Assembly: GCA_046726955.1 (NCBI GenBank)
Contig: JBKPBQ010000390.1
Location: 1-8,779 of the forward strand
Origin: CAVPGH01 sp046726955
GTDB lineage: Bacteria > Acidobacteriota > Vicinamibacteria > Fen-336
Reading direction: 5' to 3'
Length of the DNA: 8,779 bases
In this document: positions 7,269 through 8,779 of the stretch, piece by piece
Layout of the letters: the number at the start of each line of letters is the position of its first letter
How positions within the stretch are numbered: position 1 is the first letter of the stretch
The notes under the pieces: generated by a model
Databases searched by the model: none
The model's input: the letters and a program-made list of their open reading frames with translations, nothing else
Told to the model about the DNA's origin: nothing
Position numbers and translations under genes: made by a program

Positions 7269-8184
7269 AGAACACCCGACTCGCGGCCTTTATCGCGTCC
7301 ACCGGGATCTCCAGGTGGAGCTTCTCCGCGATCTTCTTGTTGACGACGAGCTCGGCCCGGGGGACGAGCTGCGAGCCGCGCGCCGTCTTGTCTCCTGAAA
7401 GGAGCCGTCCCACGAGCTCCGCCGCCTGCTCGCCGATCGAGGCCACGTCCGCCCCGTTGCTCACGAGCGCGCCCTCGTTGACGAGCGCGGCCGAGAAGCT
7501 GTAGACGGGCTTGCCCGCCTTGAGCGTCTCCGCGAGGAGGAAGCGGCGCGTCTCGTCTCCCAGGAGCAGGCGGTCGAGGGGCAGCCAGAGCGCGTCCACC
7601 GCCTCGGGCCCCGTGAGCAGCGCGCGCAGGGCCTGCGGCACCTCCTTCTCGGAGGTGATGGGCCGCGCCACCACGGCGAGCCGGACCACGGCCGCGGACT
7701 TCTGGGCCTCCTGGACGACCCGCGCGCTCTCGTCGCCGAAGAGGACGCCGATGCGCACGCCCCGCGGGTTGACCATGCGGAAGGCGGCGAGCTGGTTCTT
7801 GATGGGCGTGGTGAACGCCACGCCCGACGCGTTGATGTTGTTCAGGAGCCCCACGCGTCCCGGGTCGGGAACCATGCAGTAGACGAGCGTCGTCTCGGGC
7901 GATCCCTCGCGCACGGCTTGGGCCGCGAGCTCGCCCATCGCCACCACCACGATGCCGGGACGGGCCTTGAGCGTCGCCACCACCTTGTCCGCCTCCGCGC
8001 GATCGCCGCGGAGGTCGAACTCGCTGATGGTCTGGCCGCCCAGGCCCTTGCGCAGCGCGTCGAGGGCCGGCCGCCAGCCGGGAGCGTCGGTGCTCTTGAG
8101 CACGGCCACTTCGGCCGCGGCGAAGGGCACGGCCGCGAGCAGGAAGAGCAGGACGAGGAGCGACCACGTCCGCGGCTGAGTCAT
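7267..8184 (-). CDS. Periplasmic substrate-binding protein, ABC_sub_bind family
   Basis: This 305-aa protein is predicted to be secreted. Residues 1-24 form a classic Sec signal peptide (R5, then a hydrophobic stretch of about 15 residues) ending in Ala-Ala-Ala before E25. There is no lipobox cysteine, so a soluble periplasmic protein is expected. The mature part resembles the ABC transporter substrate-binding family PF04392. It has an N-terminal lobe with a VVVAMGELAAQAV strand-helix, then a second lobe beginning RIGVLFGDES and running through SEKEVPQALRAL, VDALWLPLD, KPVYSFSAALVNEGALVS and IGEQAAELVGRLLSG, ending in ELVVNKKIAEKLHLEIP. The length is close to the usual 310-330 residues. No permease or ATPase gene is nearby; the neighbours are cheW and an MCP. 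I infer that it works as a ligand receptor for the MCP rather than as part of an importer. The ligand cannot be read from the sequence; relatives have been annotated for various small molecules. The gene stops 10 nt before the MCP start. Confidence 0.9.
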   Translation of the reverse strand: MTQPRTWSLLVLLFLLAAVPFAAAEVAVLKSTDAPGWRPALDALRKGLGGQTISEFDLRGDRAEADKVVATLKARPGIVVVAMGELAAQAVREGSPETTLVYCMVPDPGRVGLLNNINASGVAFTTPIKNQLAAFRMVNPRGVRIGVLFGDESARVVQEAQKSAAVVRLAVVARPITSEKEVPQALRALLTGPEAVDALWLPLDRLLLGDETRRFLLAETLKAGKPVYSFSAALVNEGALVSNGADVASIGEQAAELVGRLLSGDKTARGSQLVPRAELVVNKKIAEKLHLEIPVDAIKAASRVF

Positions 8185-8190
8185 CGCTGA

Positions 8191-8199
8191 CTCCTTTCC
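8191..8199 (-). promoter_or_regulatory. Ribosome binding site deciding the start of the substrate-binding protein
   Basis: On the minus strand this reads GGAAAGGAG, a strong Shine-Dalgarno sequence whose last base is 6 nt from the ATG at 8184. An in-frame ATG at 8202 lies upstream of this site and has no comparable sequence of its own, so 8184 is the better start. That choice also gives a cleaner signal peptide. Confidence 0.85.
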
Positions 8200-8205
8200 C
8201 ATGTC

Positions 8206-8779
8206 TCACGACGAGGCCGGCGTCGCCGGCCCCTCGCGCAGCTCCTGCGCGAGGATGCGCAGGAGGTCCACCAGGATCACGAGACGGTCTTCGAGCTTCG
8301 CGACGCCGCGGATGTAGTCGCCGCCGCCCGCGAGCACTTCCTCGGGCGGGGGCTCGATGCGCGACAGCGGGACCTTCAGCACCTGCTGGGCCCCGTCCAC
8401 GAGGAGCCCGAGGAGGCGCTCGCGGAGGCGCACCACCACGATGCGCGAGGCCTTCCCGATCTCCACGTGTCCCATCCGCAGCTTCCGCTTGAGGTCCACG
8501 ACGGGGAGGATCCGTCCGCGCAGGTTGATCACCCCGCGGATGAAGTCGGGAGCGCGCGGCACCGCCGTGATCTCCGTGACCCGCCGGATCTCCTGCACGA
8601 CGTGGACGTCCACCGCGTACTCCTCGCGGTCGAGCACGAAGGTCGCGAGGTGCTCCATCGTCTCCGCGGCCTTGCGCTCCTCCTGCGCGGGGACGGAGAA
8701 GAAGGAGAGGTTGTGGCTGGCCGCGGGCGCGGCCGCGGGCGCCGGCTCCTCGGCGATCACGATCGGCGCGGGGACCGCG
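8206..8779 (-). CDS. cheW: CheW-type coupling protein, 5' end unresolved at window edge
   Basis: CheW is the cytoplasmic adaptor that links MCP tips to the histidine kinase CheA. Counting from the GTG at 8760, residues 38-175 form a complete CheW domain. It contains the hallmark segment GVINLRGRILPVVDL at 76-90, including the conserved Asn-Leu-Arg-Gly turn (R81, G82), and the segment DYIRGVAKLEDRLVILVDL near the C-terminus. About 35 Ala/Pro-rich residues precede the domain. The GTG at 8760 has no Shine-Dalgarno sequence in the 19 visible bases before it, and the frame stays open to the window edge, so the gene probably begins further right. An ATG at 8658 would give a normal-length 150-residue CheW, but its GGAG lies only 3 nt away. 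The stop (TGA, 8206-8208) is 21 nt before the binding-protein gene. The CheW identity is firm. Whether it is a stand-alone CheW or the C-terminal domain of a larger protein is open; no CheA kinase motif is visible. Confidence 0.93.
   Translation of the reverse strand, partial: AVPAPIVIAEEPAPAAAPAASHNLSFFSVPAQEERKAAETMEHLATFVLDREEYAVDVHVVQEIRRVTEITAVPRAPDFIRGVINLRGRILPVVDLKRKLRMGHVEIGKASRIVVVRLRERLLGLLVDGAQQVLKVPLSRIEPPPEEVLAGGGDYIRGVAKLEDRLVILVDLLRILAQELREGPATPASS

Overview
The window is a densely packed, very GC-rich stretch of bacterial chromosome (roughly 70% G+C by eye). All seven genes I can support lie on the minus strand and read right to left as one probable operon. Six of the seven look like parts of a chemosensory (Che) pathway. 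In order of transcription they are: a CheW coupling protein whose 5' end is unresolved at the right edge; a periplasmic substrate-binding protein of the ABC_sub_bind type; a 767-aa methyl-accepting chemotaxis protein (MCP); a 790-aa protein made almost entirely of HEAT repeats; CheR methyltransferase; CheB methylesterase; and a DUF4388 (PATAN-type) protein that runs off the left edge.

The genes sit very close together. The gaps are 21, 10, 12 and 16 nt, then CheR and CheB overlap by 4 nt (ATGA), then there is a 50-nt gap before the DUF4388 gene. No stretch over 300 bases lacks a gene. I see no terminator, internal promoter, tRNA, rRNA, CRISPR array or mobile element. The operon promoter must lie to the right of the window. 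CheA, CheY and CheD are not present here, so at least the kinase must be encoded outside the window.

A working model follows. The secreted binding protein captures a small ligand and presents it to the Cache-like periplasmic domain of the MCP. The MCP signals through CheW to an unseen CheA. CheR and CheB add and remove methyl groups on the MCP for adaptation. The HEAT-repeat and DUF4388 proteins are probable accessory scaffold or output proteins. The binding-protein pairing is inferred from gene order and from the absence of any ABC permease or ATPase gene nearby.

The most striking structure is in the MCP. Its cytoplasmic hairpin carries five tandem 28-residue repeats in the descending arm and five different 28-residue repeats in the ascending arm, placed almost symmetrically about the signalling tip. 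HEAT-repeat proteins beside che genes, DUF4388 proteins and high G+C are familiar from Myxococcota (Anaeromyxobacter- or Myxococcus-like bacteria) and related deltaproteobacterial lineages. I offer that only as a likely neighbourhood; other high-GC phyla cannot be excluded.
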